From Flavobacteriaceae bacterium (GTDB lineage: Bacteria; Bacteroidota; Bacteroidia; Flavobacteriales; Flavobacteriaceae): a stretch of 7,488 nucleotides of DNA. Shown piece after piece: positions 7,088 through 7,488 of this stretch. Below the pieces are notes generated by a model. That model searched no databases. It was not told the origin of the DNA and worked only from the letters and a program-made list of their open reading frames with translations. Both the position numbers and the translations under genes were made by a program. The stretch is from assembly GCA_016765375.1 (NCBI GenBank), contig JAESQB010000228.1, positions 1 through 7,488 on the forward strand, in the 5' to 3' direction. Every line of letters starts with the position of its first letter. Within the stretch, counting starts at the first letter, position 1.

Positions 7088-7130
7088 TCTAGCTTCTAGA
7101 TTCTATTTTAAATCTAGTTTCTAATTTCTA
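7088..7130. repeat. TCTAG-type heptamer array, fadN side of the four-helix gene
   Basis: TCTA tetramers start at 7088, 7095, 7102, 7113, 7120 and 7127 (spacings 7, 7, 11, 7, 7), marking units such as tctagct, tctagat, tctagtt and tctaatt. Positions 7110-7123 are the inverted copy of 6711-6724, and 7095-7105 (tctagattcta) is the inverted copy of 6696-6706. The last units run into the end of fadN, so its TAG stop (7121-7123) lies inside the array. Confidence 0.75.
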
Positions 7131-7488
7131 AGCGGTTTCCCCGTCTTCAACATATGCTCTATGCGTTCTAATGTTTTACGTTCTGTACAGAGGCTTAAAA
7201 AAGCTTCCCGTTCTATATCCAATAAGTATTGTTCACTTACCAAGGTAGGTTCAGAGAGGTCGCCTCCTGCCATGACATAGGCCAATTTGTCTGCAATTTT
7301 TTTGTCGTGTTCACTAATAAAGTGACCGGCTTCCATGGCATCTGTTCCTACTAAAAACATACCTAAGGCTTGCTTGCCAAGTACTTTTACATCGTTTCGT
7401 CTTACGGGTTTTGAATACCCGGCATCGGCCATGATTTTTGCATGGGCTTTAGCGGTGGCTATTTGTCGGTCTTTATTGACAACGACAA
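7121..7488 (-). CDS. fadN: 3-Hydroxyacyl-CoA dehydrogenase/enoyl-CoA hydratase, FadN type, C-terminal end only
   Basis: Only the last 121 residues are visible; the frame is open to the window edge, so the Met at 7430-7432 is internal and not a start. The segment IATAKAHAKIMADAGY, the stretch LGMFLVGTDAMEAGHFISEHDKKIADKLAYVMAGGDL, LLDIEREAFLSLCTERKT and the ending HMLKTGKPLRN match the C-terminal tail of the FadN/YusL class of fused dehydrogenase-crotonase proteins. The full-length family is near 790 residues and performs the hydration and NAD-dependent oxidation steps between FadE and FadA. The order fadN, fadA, fadE supports the assignment. No catalytic motifs fall in the visible part, so the activity is inferred from family and context. 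The stop codon lies within a TCTAG heptamer array. Confidence 0.88.
   Translation of the reverse strand, partial: VVVNKDRQIATAKAHAKIMADAGYSKPVRRNDVKVLGKQALGMFLVGTDAMEAGHFISEHDKKIADKLAYVMAGGDLSEPTLVSEQYLLDIEREAFLSLCTERKTLERIEHMLKTGKPLRN

Noticed and set aside
6665..7130. 23S rRNA intervening sequence
   Set aside because: The S23-type gene is flanked by fadN and fadA coding regions; there is no rRNA sequence nearby.

Overview
The window looks like a chromosomal segment of a Bacteroidota species, most likely a flavobacterium. The reasons are an AT-rich genome, short Lys-rich signal peptides, a TAnnTTTG-type promoter element instead of E. coli-type -35/-10 boxes, little sign of Shine-Dalgarno sequences, and best-fitting protein families typical of that group. 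This assignment is inferred from the sequence alone. Every convincing gene lies on the minus strand, so transcription runs from high to low coordinates. No stretch longer than about 175 bases lacks a gene.

Region 1 (about 7488 down to 3411) is a fatty-acid beta-oxidation operon. In transcription order it holds the C-terminal end of a FadN-type 3-hydroxyacyl-CoA dehydrogenase/enoyl-CoA hydratase, a small four-helix-bundle protein of the 23S rRNA intervening-sequence (S23) family, a FadA-type thiolase and a FadE-type long acyl-CoA dehydrogenase. It ends at a clear intrinsic terminator (3411-3437). FadE makes the enoyl-CoA, FadN hydrates and oxidises it, and FadA cleaves off acetyl-CoA. Without the small gene the order is the same as the fadN-fadA-fadE operon of Bacillus subtilis. 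The four-helix gene has no evident metabolic link and is much more AT-rich (about 26% G+C by hand count). It sits between TCTAG-type heptamer repeats that include a perfect 14-nt inverted repeat. The fadA-fadE gap holds three more arrays with 7-base periodicity and different unit sequences.

Region 2 (3375-1876) is a separately transcribed group II PLP-dependent amino-acid decarboxylase of unknown substrate. Its start codon lies inside a perfect 15-bp inverted repeat with a 7-nt loop, the most striking regulatory-looking structure in the window.

Region 3 (1819-1) is a likely two-gene unit for exported proteins: a PD40 beta-propeller protein and, 23 bases further on, an M28-family metallopeptidase that runs off the window. 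A TAnnTTTG promoter element precedes it. The peptidase has Asp where the family normally has the first zinc-binding His.

The best candidates for something not yet described are the family of intergenic heptamer arrays in and around the fad operon, with the S23-type gene embedded in them, and the hairpin over the decarboxylase start. No CRISPR array, rRNA, tRNA, transposase or reverse transcriptase was seen.
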